64,000 nt of DNA from Seminavis robusta (Eukaryota > Bacillariophyta > Bacillariophyceae > Naviculales > Naviculaceae): positions 1-64,000 of the forward strand of contig CAICTM010000450.1 in assembly GCA_903772945.1 (NCBI GenBank), read 5' to 3'. This document shows, piece by piece, positions 21,831 to 32,652 of this stretch (positions are counted from its first letter, which is position 1; each line of letters opens with the position of its first letter). The position numbers and the translations under genes are program-made. The notes beneath the pieces were generated by a model that was not told the origin of the DNA, ran no database searches, and was given only the letters and a program-made list of their open reading frames with translations.

Positions 21831-23816
21831 TTAGAGCTCATCTTGAAAGTTCATATTGAAGCGTTGTGCCACGGAAGAAGAACCGCAGCTGCCGCTGTCC
21901 CCATCGTCGGACAACGAGGATGACTTGTGAGAGACACCATTTGTCTCCGAAGTAGCACTGGCACCACCACGCTTGAAACGAGCAGCAAAGAACAGACGAC
22001 GACTACTGCTGCTGCTCTCCTCCTCCTCCTCCTCGTTGGAAGAAGTAGAGGATGATCCCTTGTCTTGATCGTTGTTAGGACGCTTGGAACGACTTCCACG
22101 GATACTGTTCGTCGCTTCCGTGACGGACTCGTTCACAGAAGCTGGTTTCGCGGCGACATCCAATGGTTCCAGGCATCCCTGTAATGTCTTGGGAAGAATG
22201 GGCACGAGCCAATGGGCTACGGGTCGGACGCAACAGTGAAATGCCGGACGCGAGTGGACCATTTCACGCATTAGCACATCGTGATAGTGCTGCATGTAGG
22301 ACTCGACCGATGCTCCACGCATCTCGCTGGCTTTGTAGTACTGGCGTTTGTACACCTTTTCTCGTTCAATGGTCTCCTTCATGTGCGTTTCATCGGGCCA
22401 AGGACGAACTCCGGCCAACAGTTCGGCCAGCCAGTAGGCTTGAATGTAGGCTGTAAAGATATTCATAAATGTCAACGTGTTGGAACCCACAAATGCCATT
22501 CCCTTGAATCCGGCTGGCAAGACATTGCGATAGAGCCACAAACCATCGCTGGAAAAATCGAGGCCGTCTTTACTAAAGTCGAGACCGGCAAAGATACTGT
22601 CGGCGCAAAGGAACTGATCATACGACAGTTTCCATCCCGTTGCGAGAATAATGATATCCACCGGTTCTTCGGTGCCGTCCGAGAGAATGGCCTTATTGGC
22701 TTCCAGTCGCTGTACGCTTCCAATGCGCATATCCACCTTGCCGGTACGAAGTCGATCCAAGTGTTCCTTGTCGGTAACCAAGGCAGACGTTTCCAACGTG
22801 GCACTCTCCATGGTCCCCATTGTCGGCCACAGTCGCATGGGGAGACGAAACTGCAGTAGCAATAGGACTTCCATTATTCGCCACAGCAGCCACTTGAGGG
22901 GGGTAAAGAGACTGTGCAGTAGCTTGAGTACGGGATGGGAACTCTCGTAGTACCGTGGCAACATGGCGGATCCCAGCCGGGTATGAAACATCCATTTGTA
23001 TTGAATGCATCCAAAAAAGTAACGAGGAAGATACCATGTCTGACGTCGTGCCAATTGAATGGGCATTTTGGTCCCACCACTGGCTGTCGCTGCCGTTGCG
23101 GCCGCCGTGGCGGCATCCACAGCACTCTTCCCATTGCCAATGACCAAGACCCGCTTTCCCTCCAAGACGAGATCGTCGCGACGTTCCGAACTATGGAGAA
23201 TCTTGCCCCCATGGTTCTTGAAGGCTTCCGCGCCTTGTAGTAAAATATGATTGGGCTTGGACGACACCAATCCATTGCAGACAATGACGTACGTAAAGCA
23301 CTTGGTGGCCAATCCATCAAACTCGACAATCCAATTGTCTTCGGCCGTACACAAGACATCCGACACGTACGTGTTGAAGCGAAACTTGGATGCCATGTCC
23401 TTGTCTCGTATGTAGTCTTCTAGATACGTGCAGACTTCGTCTGCCGTGGGGGCTGGTGGGTCTTGACGGTTTCGAATGCGCGCGGGAAACCGTTTGCACG
23501 GATACTCGTACAGTTCAAACGTCGATTGGACTACAGAAGTGCAGAAGTACATGTAAGTGAAGAGTGAGTTAGTCCAACTGAAGAAGATCAAGCGCCACAG
23601 CTCACTTAGTTAGTGGGATCATTCCACTTCACTTCATTTCAATCACTCACCTTTGGCTCCAGGGTAGTTGTCTGCCCAAAGACCTCCCGGTCGGCTGTGC
23701 TTGTCAAACACCACAAAGTCAATACCATAGTCCTGAAGAGCACCAGCCGCAGCGCATCCTGCAACACCAGCACCGATAATGACCACAAACGGCTTTTTGG
23801 GTTCGTCTCCGTACAT
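21831..23816 (-). CDS. Flavin-containing monooxygenase (FAD/NADPH), two exons
   Basis: Exon 1 is 23816–23651 (ATG at 23814–23816), intron 23650–23531 (GTGAGT … CTGTAG, 120 bp), exon 2 23530–21831, giving 621 residues. Splicing joins NYPGAK to VQSTFELYEYP, restoring the usual monooxygenase sequence; the long unspliced frame lacks the FAD site. Exon 1 carries the FAD-binding GAGVAG (residues 15–20) and PGGLWADNYPGA. Exon 2 has NADPH-binding IGNGKSAVDAA (about 186–196) and ILATGW (about 350). The enzyme should oxidise soft nucleophiles (N or S) or ketones using NADPH and O2; the substrate is unknown. The last 110 residues are Ser-rich and likely disordered (EEEEEESSSSSRRL), an extension beyond most family members. 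It is a solitary gene. Confidence 0.85.
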
Positions 23817-25542
23817 GATGGTGGCTTGCTTAGACTTGTTAGTTAGATAGCTAGCTAGTAGTAGTAACTGATTGATGGGAGAAAGAAGATGATTTGGGAT
23901 ACCGGTATGTGGTCGAGCTGTGTGCAGAAATAAATTGTGGGCTCTTCAGACTTGGAAAACTCTTGGAACTGGTACGGTACATTGGCACAATTAACCATCG
24001 GCAGATGATGGTTCAGCCGCATCACTTGGATAATGAGTCAGTCGGCAGGAACCTACCCCAATAATACGCCTACTTCGTCGCAAACACCCCACAGAAACAT
24101 TTTAGGCCTTAAAACGTGGTTTGCACAATAAGACCTTGTTCACAGTTTCGAAGGGGCTTGATGCCTGGATGTCTGGCAAACAGCTTTAACTGGTTGGACA
24201 CAAGAGACATTGACATGGTAATAAGACTATCTTCGTGTGGACCTCATTAAATCGTTTGAAAGCCAACGAGGAAGCAATCAGTCACTGATTAGCAAAACTG
24301 CTTTAGAAGCACAGGGCACTTCTGTAAATCTTTGGGAAGAGTGGCGAGAAAGATTTCGTGGTAAAACACACATACATGGACGTCCAGAATAACGGTACAG
24401 CTGTACCAGTTTGGTACAGCTACCAACATGTTCCAATGGGGCGACACAACCGTGCCGCGAGCCGGGAGCGGTACATACACCAGTTTGGAAGCTAGCTAGC
24501 TAGCTAGCTAAAAGCTATGGTATGGAGCTCAGTCTGTTTTGCATGGCCCCTTCGTCGTCGCCAATGGTCAGCTTGGCTATTGCCCAGAAACGTTCTTTAG
24601 TAGTCAAAATAAATGGCAGATGCGGATGGGTAGGCGGCTTCGCTGATGGCCTATTAGACTACATACATCCTGGCAATAGACGTCCCTCTGGTGTGTGTGC
24701 ACCGCCAACCAACAATCGGGCACAAAGGAGCGAGGAGCTAGACATTTTTACAGTTGTTTTACAGTGTGGTCCTCATCAAGTCAGTTCTTTTCTCTTTCCA
24801 TTAGTAGGAGCTGCATCAGCTTTGGTTGAGATCGCCACGAGTTACTCGAGTTTGCTTTGGTTGACAGCCAGGTTGGACATGAGGTTGGAAAACTGCGCCC
24901 AACTAGCTAGCTAGGCGCATGAACTTTGGACGGCTGGGATGCCCATGATTTGCATTGGTGTTAGATGTTATGAGGTTGGAAACCTGCCTACTAAACTATG
25001 GCCAGCTGGCTACTTTTAGAGCTGCCAGTGGCTGCATTGGATCGGAACGGCCAATCCACAAGAGAATGCTGAGTTAATTCCTGCAAGCGAGCCTTTCCCT
25101 AAAAGTAGTTTCAAGGCGCCAGCCTTTCCCACATCTAAAAACTCCCAAGCTGGTGGTGCAAACCGGGTACGGTACCCATAGAAAACTTTGGGATAACAAA
25201 GAACCAAGTCTTATCCGGATAGTTAGGTGGACTACCTAGCAGAATGGAAATAAATGTTCGTTGACTGGGTTGAGCTGCTTGGATGTTGGATGCGATGGCT
25301 TGGCTTTGATACAAAGCTATGATGGGAGTACAGCCGTATAACCCAAATAAAACTGTCAGAGTCGTAGTCAGAAACCATTTGAGGTTCACTGCAAGCCATT
25401 GAGATACAGACTCGTGTGGGCTCGTGATGATTCATTTGATTGAACAAGCAAGTGTCCAGATATAGGCACATTGATCTCCTGCAATACAGTGCCACCAGCA
25501 ATGGTTTTCTGCACGCTGAATCGAATCATGCCGGACTGTCAT
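23817..25542. other. Spacer without a supported gene
   Basis: It holds (GCTA)5 at 24491–24510 and scattered GTAC palindromes. The plus frame at 24522–24914 has no family character. Confidence 0.5.
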
Positions 25543-28176
25543 TCAAAAGTCATACGAAAATTGTAGCTTCAGGGCTCGCAAATTCTTGGCGCGCCACCGC
25601 CCATTTTCAATCTTTTCAATCTTTGCTTGATTCTTCAGCTGAGTAAGTTCAGTATTCAAGATGTTGCTCTTCAGAGTGTGGGCCCCATCTTGATATGTGC
25701 TGTTGTACTTGGTCAAGATTTGCTTTCCTGTAAATCCCTTTTTGTTGATGTTTTCAAAAGTTTCTTGATTCTCTTGATCACTGTTGTCATCCATGCTGCC
25801 TCCTCCAGCTTCATTTTCAAGTTTCACGACAACCTTGACCGACTCATCAACAGAGGCATCTGTGCTTTTCATTCCAATTGATGCGTGGCCGTCTCCGTCA
25901 CTTCGATCTTTGCCATTTGGGAGCGTTTCAAAATCGACTGGAAGGCTGTCATGGATAAGGTCTAGCAAAGCGCGTAGGATTCTCTTGGAGGTATCCTCAT
26001 GGCTGTAGTCAGCAGAATCATCTCCAGAATCGTCTCCAGAATCATCCTCAATCGGGTCTTCAAACATACGCTGTTCTGGGAGAAGATGCTTGTGGCCTTT
26101 TATTTGGCCTGTCTTCCGGTTGGTATGAAGGAGATAGTTGGCTGCATCACTGAAGAGCTTTTTGCCATCAGACATAACCTCTGCAACAGTAGCTCCCGTT
26201 TTCAAACGCTGGCTAACTTCCGAGACGAATTTAGTATACTTGTGCGCCATCGAGAAGTCATTCTTCAATGTAAGCACTGTTACGTGTGAAAGGCCATTCG
26301 CTTTCAAGACAGTCTCGAGCCCATTGAAAGTAGCTCGCCCAATAGCTTGGACATAGTTCTCGTTGCTGTATCCAAGCCCCAAATACAGGACCATGTGTGT
26401 TGGGACCCGTCGCTCGGATCGATATGAAATACATCTCCTCATTTTGCTGTACCCAAACACAAAGATCGGCATGTCCAAGCCTAGAAGTTCATCCAACCGT
26501 TCAATTACATCTGAGACAGTCTTTCGATTTGGAATAAAGCGGCCATGTAGGAAGCCGGGGCGTCTGACGTAGATCCCACCACCAACTACCACCACGATGA
26601 CAACCTGCTTATTTCTGCGCTGAAAGTGGTTCTGAACGCAAGCAGCCTTTTGGAAATTGTTCATGTCAGCAGTGACACGGCTGTTTGTACAGTCCAGCAG
26701 CAGAACTCCCTGTTTCTTTGGTTGACCTTCCTTCGAGTCGGCCAAAGCATCTTCATAGAGTTGCATCACCTTTGCATCGGTGAAAGGTATGAATTCCAGC
26801 TCGTCGCATTTGGAGAAGACACGTGACTCCGTTTCATTGAACTTGTCATTGCTTTCCTCTTCCGGAAAGATTAGGTCCGGGTCCACGCCCTTTAGCAACC
26901 CATTTTTGATCTTTTCGTAGCTGACACCATCGTCATACCTCAGCTTTGACTTTTTCTCTACGGAAAGGAAAAGGGGTTTCCCGTTGCTGCCCTCGAGAGG
27001 CTTCATTGCGGTCACTCCGGCGTAGTCATCAGCGGTCCCAAGCTCCAGGATTTCGACTGCATGCCCTTGCTCCGTCAATGCAAAAAGTGCTGGGATAGGT
27101 GTAGCGGAGATCTCGATTCTCAATGCAGGCTTTAAGCTCATCAAATCATCGTACGCTTGCTCAAACTTCTGGCTCCCTTCCTCGGTCCGGTACATGGCGT
27201 CGCACTCGTCGATGATAAGGGCAAACTTGCCGTCTTTTTTGAATTTTCGTAATTGTTCCACATGGACGATGGCCTTGTTGTTGATTTTGGCGGCAGTGTC
27301 AGCGAGAACGTCAAACCGGTTGGGTTGGTATTGTTGGCCTTCCCACCAAGCTTCAAAGTCGTCTTGGTACTTTGTCACCTTGTGAGTTATCTTTTGCTTG
27401 AGATCCTGGCTTTCGGCAACTCCTTTCGTAATGATTTTCAAAGGGCAGCGCAAAACATTGCACGTGGTCAACACGACAGCCTTCACATTCGTCTTGCCTG
27501 ACTGAGTTCGACCTGCTACTAGCAGAATTTTGGGGTACGGATCCCCTGACGGAATGTTGAAGATTGCTCTCACACACTTAATGATAAAATTCTTGACGTC
27601 GAAGTTGCATTCCTCGATCAGCTTCGGTGGCAACTCCTCCATCGTTTTCCGCACCACGTAGGCGTAGAGGTCATTTCGTTTCTTGTCTGTCAGATCCGCC
27701 AAGTCTCCTGGCTTGCCCTCGTGGAGCATTCGACGAGCATGTTCAAAGAGCAAGTTAACGTCTCCATCAGGCGACTTGCCCAGTTGCTCAACGAATGAGT
27801 CGAAGTGGTCCGCAGTGAAGTGAGCGCGCCACGATATGCTCTTGTCGTTCTTGGTGAAAAACTCCTCGTACCAGAGGCAAAACTGATGCAGCTGCTTCTG
27901 TGTTGATTTCCGCAGCCCTTCGATGGCTTCATCCTTGAAGTCGTCACGGCGAGCAAGAACAGTCTCTAAAGATTGGATCTGAAGTTCTTTAAGCTTTCGC
28001 TGGGATCTTGCGTCAAACAACTCATCAAACACATCTGACAAGTCGTCTTTCTCAGTACTGGCGAGCTCGGCGGAGGCATCTTCGTCATGAAGTTTCTTCG
28101 ACATCTTGGTGTCTACGTCAGCCTCGTCGGGTCCTGCATCTGGGAAGTTTCGCTTAGCAAGCAGCATGTCAGGCAT
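25543..28176 (-). CDS. Large SF2 helicase-like ATPase, possibly Z1-type
   Basis: The ATG at 28174–28176 opens an uninterrupted 877-residue frame. A charged N-terminal helical region (1–200) precedes a helicase core. Walker A is LLVAGRTQSGKTN (218–230), Walker B/motif II is LIIDECDAMY (320–329), motif III is ISATPIP (356–362) and motif VI is YVQAIGRATFNG (608–619). The core therefore has the SF2 order, but motif VI lacks the second arginine of the usual QxxGRxxR. The unusual GRxQSGKT P-loop and short motif VI recall the Z1 superfamily of helicases that accompany DNA methylases in bacterial modification systems; that comparison is from memory. The region about 690–830 is acidic and disordered (EDDSGDDSGDDSADYS). 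Its 5' end faces a cytosine-C5 methyltransferase across 632 bp, suggesting co-regulation and shared function on DNA. No nuclease domain is recognisable. Confidence 0.7.
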   Translation of the reverse strand: MPDMLLAKRNFPDAGPDEADVDTKMSKKLHDEDASAELASTEKDDLSDVFDELFDARSQRKLKELQIQSLETVLARRDDFKDEAIEGLRKSTQKQLHQFCLWYEEFFTKNDKSISWRAHFTADHFDSFVEQLGKSPDGDVNLLFEHARRMLHEGKPGDLADLTDKKRNDLYAYVVRKTMEELPPKLIEECNFDVKNFIIKCVRAIFNIPSGDPYPKILLVAGRTQSGKTNVKAVVLTTCNVLRCPLKIITKGVAESQDLKQKITHKVTKYQDDFEAWWEGQQYQPNRFDVLADTAAKINNKAIVHVEQLRKFKKDGKFALIIDECDAMYRTEEGSQKFEQAYDDLMSLKPALRIEISATPIPALFALTEQGHAVEILELGTADDYAGVTAMKPLEGSNGKPLFLSVEKKSKLRYDDGVSYEKIKNGLLKGVDPDLIFPEEESNDKFNETESRVFSKCDELEFIPFTDAKVMQLYEDALADSKEGQPKKQGVLLLDCTNSRVTADMNNFQKAACVQNHFQRRNKQVVIVVVVGGGIYVRRPGFLHGRFIPNRKTVSDVIERLDELLGLDMPIFVFGYSKMRRCISYRSERRVPTHMVLYLGLGYSNENYVQAIGRATFNGLETVLKANGLSHVTVLTLKNDFSMAHKYTKFVSEVSQRLKTGATVAEVMSDGKKLFSDAANYLLHTNRKTGQIKGHKHLLPEQRMFEDPIEDDSGDDSGDDSADYSHEDTSKRILRALLDLIHDSLPVDFETLPNGKDRSDGDGHASIGMKSTDASVDESVKVVVKLENEAGGGSMDDNSDQENQETFENINKKGFTGKQILTKYNSTYQDGAHTLKSNILNTELTQLKNQAKIEKIENGRWRAKNLRALKLQFSYDF

Positions 28177-28808
28177 GAGCTTGATCCGAGAAGCTGGTGA
28201 GACTTTCGGGGCTGATGCTCAAAAGTTTGTTGTGACCGCAGTCTTCATCCGTGGAAAGCTGATGATAGAGGGAAGAGGCCGTGGATCTCTCCGAAGAAGA
28301 ATCTCAACTGAAGAGTCCCGCAACAAACGCCATGCCGTCATTCAAGGCATGCACCCTGGGAGTCTTAGTCCAATTGAAAGGGAGCAAAATCGATAAACAC
28401 ATCAAACCGACGTGGGTCGCATAATAGCCCCGCATGATCGCTGGATCGTGATCAAAAGTTCCCTATCTAACCACCCTTGGGCAAAGCTCCGGTTGAATGA
28501 TCAATCGTTCGACAGAAGAAGTCCACCTTTCCAAAAGAGGCGGAAACCAATTGGATCAAAAATTGGATCGAAGGCGCCTGCCAGAGTCGAGTCACAGATG
28601 AGGAGCAGAATACATCGCCAGTGAAAGAAGCAGAACGGAAGGAGTCATTCGTCTCCTGAATTCACGGCGAAGAAGCCGAACGGAAGAGTCCGGGAGTCTG
28701 GCTAGCAGTCTAATAAGCTGAGGCACCCAAACCGCGCTCACTTCCTGAAGACAGCGATTTTCGTCTCTGCACGAATAGAAGGTTACATGCTGGCTGGCTG
28801 TAAAAGCA
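28177..28808. promoter_or_regulatory. Shared divergent intergenic region of helicase and DNA methyltransferase
   Basis: The two ATGs are 632 bp apart and face away from each other, so this interval must contain both promoters and 5' UTRs. I see no clear TATA box or initiator that can be assigned, no open frame with protein character and no repeat. The arrangement itself is the evidence for a bidirectional control region. Confidence 0.5.
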
Positions 28809-30791
28809 ATGGCACCAATCAAAACCAAGTCTATCCCATCAACCTATTTGAGCCTTAAGAAAGCAAAGGAAGCGATAGCGAAGAAACGCAGTGAGCGCAG
28901 TAGAGATCTGAATCGTTGCCGAGAGGCCTACAGATGTATGCACCGCAATGCCACGGACGAAGAATTCAAAGCCAATTCCAAGGACTACAAGAGACTGATT
29001 GAAGTGTCCAAAGAAGAAATCCGCGAACTAGAGAACGAAGTCGCCTCGTTGGAGAGACACCTAAAAGATTTGGAAGAAGAAGCTGCACGAAAAAGGAAGG
29101 CAATGCGGGCCCAGAATGCCGTACACGACAATGGCGGCTCAGAAGTTGAGAATCAGCTCTCAAATAAACGAAAAAAGACAGCACAGGTTGCTAAGAATGC
29201 AATCAACCTTTGCGACAGCGGAGACGATGACGACGACACTGCTGAAGAAGAGGCCGACGCCGAGAAAGAGGCCCAAGCTGAGGAGGATGTCGTGATGTCA
29301 TTCCTGAAAAGGACCAAGCAGACGGACCTTGACGGTGTACTCCAATCGTTGGCACAATGCAATCGCAACTCCAACCAAAGGGGCGACTTTGATGACGGCG
29401 CTGACACAACCAAGCCGCGCGCAGAAACCCCACGAGTCATTTGCTACAATGACCGAGACTATCATGAAAAGAAATGCTACCACGTGGATCATGATGGAAA
29501 GAATCTGATCATGGGCATAGTGGGCTTTTTCTCCATAACCGAGGCAAAATGTGTCTTGGTTCGTCCGTTTTCGGATACCATTCTGGGAATGCAAGTTGAT
29601 GGCGTTGACTATGATCCAACCACCTGGGAACCATCACCTTATGTTCAAATTGACCAAGCTCTTGACCCTGTGGCGCTCGGCAGGCTCGGGGAAGAGTGTT
29701 CCGAAGTGCCAATCCTTCCCGAACTAATCTATAAGGTGTCCATGCCTGGAGAATGGCTACATTTTGCTTACCGCCACAACCATAAGCGCCAGATCTCAGG
29801 GAAGCGCACTGGTGACATACGCTTGGTTGATCTGTTTGCGGGTGCAGGAATCATGAGTCATGGGCTAAACAAAAACTATGGCGTGGAGACCGTTTGTGCT
29901 GTCGAGCTGAACAAGAACGCCAAAATAGCATTTGAGATGAACCATCCTGAATGCACGAGAGTGGAATGCATGGACGTTCGAGACTGGAACCGAAAGTGCG
30001 AAAACGACAAAGCATACAAAGCCGCCCTAGGCATCATCCTTTGGATCCATGCGTCGCCTCCGTGCCAAGGGTGCTCCGGAGCCAACAGGAATGGTGGGAA
30101 AAACGACAAAGCCAACAATGAGTTGTCTTTTGAGTTTGTGAAGGCCGTCCAGATTCACAAGCCAGTCTTTGCGACGTTTGAAAACGTCCCAGGAATGTGG
30201 GTTAAGAAGAATCGGCACTACCTTCTCAACATCCTTCGTTCCCTGATGCAGGAGGGCTACCAGGTTCGTTGTTGCTGGTTGAAAGCATCGGACTACGGCG
30301 ACCCTCAGGCACGACCTCGCCTCTTTATCTTTGCTGCTCGAAGCTTTGCATACTTGCCCTCTCTGCCCAAGAAGACCCACGGAGAAGGAGCCTCCATGCA
30401 TCGAATTACCGTAGAAGATGCTCTAAAAGGATTGTCCAAGCAAAATCAGAATCAGATGGACGAAGGTGAGCTCGTTGCAGTCCATGGTGAGAGACCACGG
30501 CTTCTTCGAGACGCCCCCGCTTCGACAATTCGTGCTTCGGGGCAGCTCCCCTTACACTATGAGCACAATCGACCCATTACAATAGACGAGATGAAAGCCT
30601 TGTTTTCGCTGGATAAAAAATTCAAGCTTTACGGGAACAAGCTGAGCCATCTTGTCAGACAACTAGGAAATTCTGTACCTGCGTGTCTGGGGGAAGCTGT
30701 TGGTGTTAGTTGCTCTAAGCTCTCTTCTAGTTTACTGTTGCTATTTGAGATACTACTGAAAAAGTGGGTGGGCTCTGTATTTCTACTGTGA
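28809..30791 (+). CDS. Cytosine-C5 DNA methyltransferase with retroelement-derived C-terminus
   Basis: ATG at 28809. The N-terminal 125 residues are a basic coiled coil (about 15–105). An acidic stretch follows (139–162). A region at about 208–315 could be a small BAH-like or other chromatin module (CYHVDHDGKNLIMGIVGFF, KCVLVRPF); this is a guess. The catalytic domain has motif I DLFAGAG (341–347), the PPCQG loop with the nucleophile Cys419 (417–421), ENV (458–460), QARPR (500–504) and motif X GNSVP (620–624). It should transfer methyl from S-adenosylmethionine to cytosine C5. The target-recognition region between QARPR and GNSVP is short (about 115 residues), as in bacterial enzymes. The frame enters a copia LTR at 30704, so residues after 632 (28 of them) come from the LTR, with the stop at 30789–30791. 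All catalytic motifs are before that point. Confidence 0.9.
   Translation: MAPIKTKSIPSTYLSLKKAKEAIAKKRSERSRDLNRCREAYRCMHRNATDEEFKANSKDYKRLIEVSKEEIRELENEVASLERHLKDLEEEAARKRKAMRAQNAVHDNGGSEVENQLSNKRKKTAQVAKNAINLCDSGDDDDDTAEEEADAEKEAQAEEDVVMSFLKRTKQTDLDGVLQSLAQCNRNSNQRGDFDDGADTTKPRAETPRVICYNDRDYHEKKCYHVDHDGKNLIMGIVGFFSITEAKCVLVRPFSDTILGMQVDGVDYDPTTWEPSPYVQIDQALDPVALGRLGEECSEVPILPELIYKVSMPGEWLHFAYRHNHKRQISGKRTGDIRLVDLFAGAGIMSHGLNKNYGVETVCAVELNKNAKIAFEMNHPECTRVECMDVRDWNRKCENDKAYKAALGIILWIHASPPCQGCSGANRNGGKNDKANNELSFEFVKAVQIHKPVFATFENVPGMWVKKNRHYLLNILRSLMQEGYQVRCCWLKASDYGDPQARPRLFIFAARSFAYLPSLPKKTHGEGASMHRITVEDALKGLSKQNQNQMDEGELVAVHGERPRLLRDAPASTIRASGQLPLHYEHNRPITIDEMKALFSLDKKFKLYGNKLSHLVRQLGNSVPACLGEAVGVSCSKLSSSLLLLFEILLKKWVGSVFLL
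30699..30703 (+). repeat. Target-site duplication, left copy (GTTGG)
   Basis: GTTGG directly precedes the TG of the left LTR and recurs directly after the CA of the right LTR. It belongs to the codons GTT-GGx of the interrupted methyltransferase gene. Confidence 0.95.
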
Positions 30792-30843
30792 AATTCTAGT
30801 ACAGAGGTACAGGGGTTGAATCCCTAATCGCGAATCCCCAACA
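30704..30843 (-). repeat. 3' LTR (140 bp)
   Basis: TG…CA-bounded repeat, identical over its whole length to 36842–36981. Because the element is transcribed leftwards this is its 3' LTR. Read on the plus strand it provides the last 28 codons and the stop of the interrupted methyltransferase. Confidence 0.95.
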
Positions 30844-30950
30844 CACTCCTGTGGTCGTCGAGCTGGTCCTAGTCGTCGACCATGCTTACTTACTTACTGC
30901 GCTTAGCGCTCCTTCTTTGAACGGACCTTCTTGTCCGGCCGTGACCCTCC

Positions 30951-31502
30951 CTATGAGTGCCCTGGCTCTGAGTGTTCCACAACACCCATCAACTTGTCCA
31001 CGTTCTGTTTGAACAGTCGACCTTGGTTCGGCTTCGTCCAGAAGTCCGCAACCATATCATCAGTTGGACACCAGTCCACACTGATCTCCTTCTTTGCGAC
31101 TCTGTCGCTCACAAAGAAGTACATAATGTTGATGTGCTTCGTTCGTTTACTACTAGAAGCTTTGCCGTTCTTCTCTAGAAGAATGGCACTCTTGTTGTCC
31201 TGATAGACTATAGTTTCTTTAACTACATAGCCTTGCTCCCGAAGGAACTGCCTCGTCCAAAGGATCGATGGCATCAGGTCATCAACTGCTACGAGTTCAC
31301 TCTCAGTTGAGCTTCTCGTGTTCAACTTCTGTTTCGTCGAAGTCGATAATGGGTAACCGGTGCCCATGGTCAAACCACCTCCGGTGTGACCCCTCATGTT
31401 TGGATGGACTCCGAAGGAACCATCAACATACCATTTCAATATGCCACTTCCGTCGGCTTTGAGAACTAATGGTAGTTTTCTAGTACGTCTAATGTACTGC
31501 AT
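30951..31502 (-). pseudogene. Copia RNase H domain
   Basis: An open segment of 183 codons carries the copia RNase H landmarks: YVDGSFGVHPN (first Asp), SSTESELVAVDD (Glu), YQDNKSAILLEKNG (Asp) and the late SDRVAKKEISVDWCPTDDMVADFWTKP block shortened here, in which TDDMVADFWTKP is the classic copia end. It is the best-preserved part of pol. It is separated from the RT part by a stop just upstream. Confidence 0.9.
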
Positions 31503-31510
31503 GAGGTGGA

Positions 31511-32638
31511 CTAGTTTATCCCAATCGTGCCTATCTGGTTCCTTGACTCTAGTCGTAAGGAACGATATCGCCGTACCTGTGTCTGGTCGGGCTCTCTTCG
31601 TAGCGATAACACCTTAGCCACCAGCTGTGAAAGGTGTCTGCCTTGCTCGTTGGGAGCTTCTTGCAGGATTCGTCTACTTGAATAGGTCTTTCGGGCTGCA
31701 CTACTTCTAGTTTTCGTGCCCCCTTCCTCTGGCGATGCCTTCTCGAAGGCTTCCAGGATTTCATCAACGTACTTGTACATTGATACGTTGCATTGACCCT
31801 TCGTCGTGAAGTCTATGGTCATGCCAAGATACGTGTGGACCTTCCTCGGCTCACCGTCATCTCTCCAGTGCCGTCCTCGAATATGCTTTCGTATTCATCA
31901 CGAAGCACTTGGATCAGCTGGTCGTTAACCTTCGAGTCCTTGTGGCTAAGCTTACAGTCGTCTACATGCCAGCAGACTGTTTGTTGCTTGCCGTGCACCA
32001 TTCTGTTGGCTACACAGGGGTCGTAAGGATTAATCTTAAATCCGTCCGGACCATCGTCTTCCGGAACTTACGGTAGTATAGTAGGCTAGCTACCATAGTG
32101 CCGTAGATGGCATTCAAGCATTGCAGTAGCAACTGCTTGTTGCCTTTCTTATCCGTTGTTTACGAACGGTTTGTAGACATCTGGGGCTATTTCACACAGC
32201 ATGTCTACTAGTACTCCTCTTACTCTAATTATTACCATGTCTTTTTCATCCTCGACTCTTGTCTGGATGAAGGCGTTCGGGATGTCAATTACTGCCACAT
32301 CCCTTTCCTCTTCAGCGTCGATTATGCAGGATAGTAGCACTGCTTCTGTCGACACTGTTGGCGAGCTTGCGTCTTCCTTGGAGATGAAGTCACGCTGTTT
32401 TGTTGCCTCCTGCAACCGCTCGGCCTTTGATCTTCCCGTTCCTTTTCAACTTTAGGAACAGGTGTGACTCTAGGATACTCTTGCGTTCCATATCGCTGAG
32501 TTCTTCCATTTTCTTCGGACGGAAGGTATCCCTGAGATGTAACTGTTTCATCTCGGCAAAGGCTGCATCGTGCGCTTTGTCCTTCCACTCCTTGAGTCCA
32601 GCCTTCAATGACAACTGTGTCATGATGGCTGCTACCAC
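31511..32638 (-). pseudogene. Copia reverse transcriptase, frame-broken
   Basis: Several frames contribute. The segment at 32638–32390 has AFAEMKQLHLRDTFRP and VAGGNKTA; 32415–32149 has AVIDIPNAFIQTRVEDEKD; 32001–31819 has QTVCWHVDDCKLSHKDS, where VDD is the polymerase active site. Later parts at 31822–31511 are in shifted frames. This is a diatom/oomycete-type copia RT interrupted by several frameshifts. Confidence 0.85.
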
Positions 32639-32652
32639 ATCAGGTTCTTCTT

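Noticed and set aside
22281-22859. 192-codon plus frame within the monooxygenase
   Set aside because: The minus strand carries the FAD and NADPH motifs; the plus frame is antisense shadow.
25543-30791. The helicase and methyltransferase as bacterial contamination
   Set aside because: The pair is joined on the same sequence to a copia insertion and diatom-type LRR genes, and the methyltransferase has a eukaryote-like coiled-coil and acidic N-terminal extension.
30811-30841. GGGGTTGAATCCC looks like a tRNA T-arm
   Set aside because: It lies inside the LTR, occurs identically in both LTRs, and no acceptor, D or anticodon arms can be placed around it.
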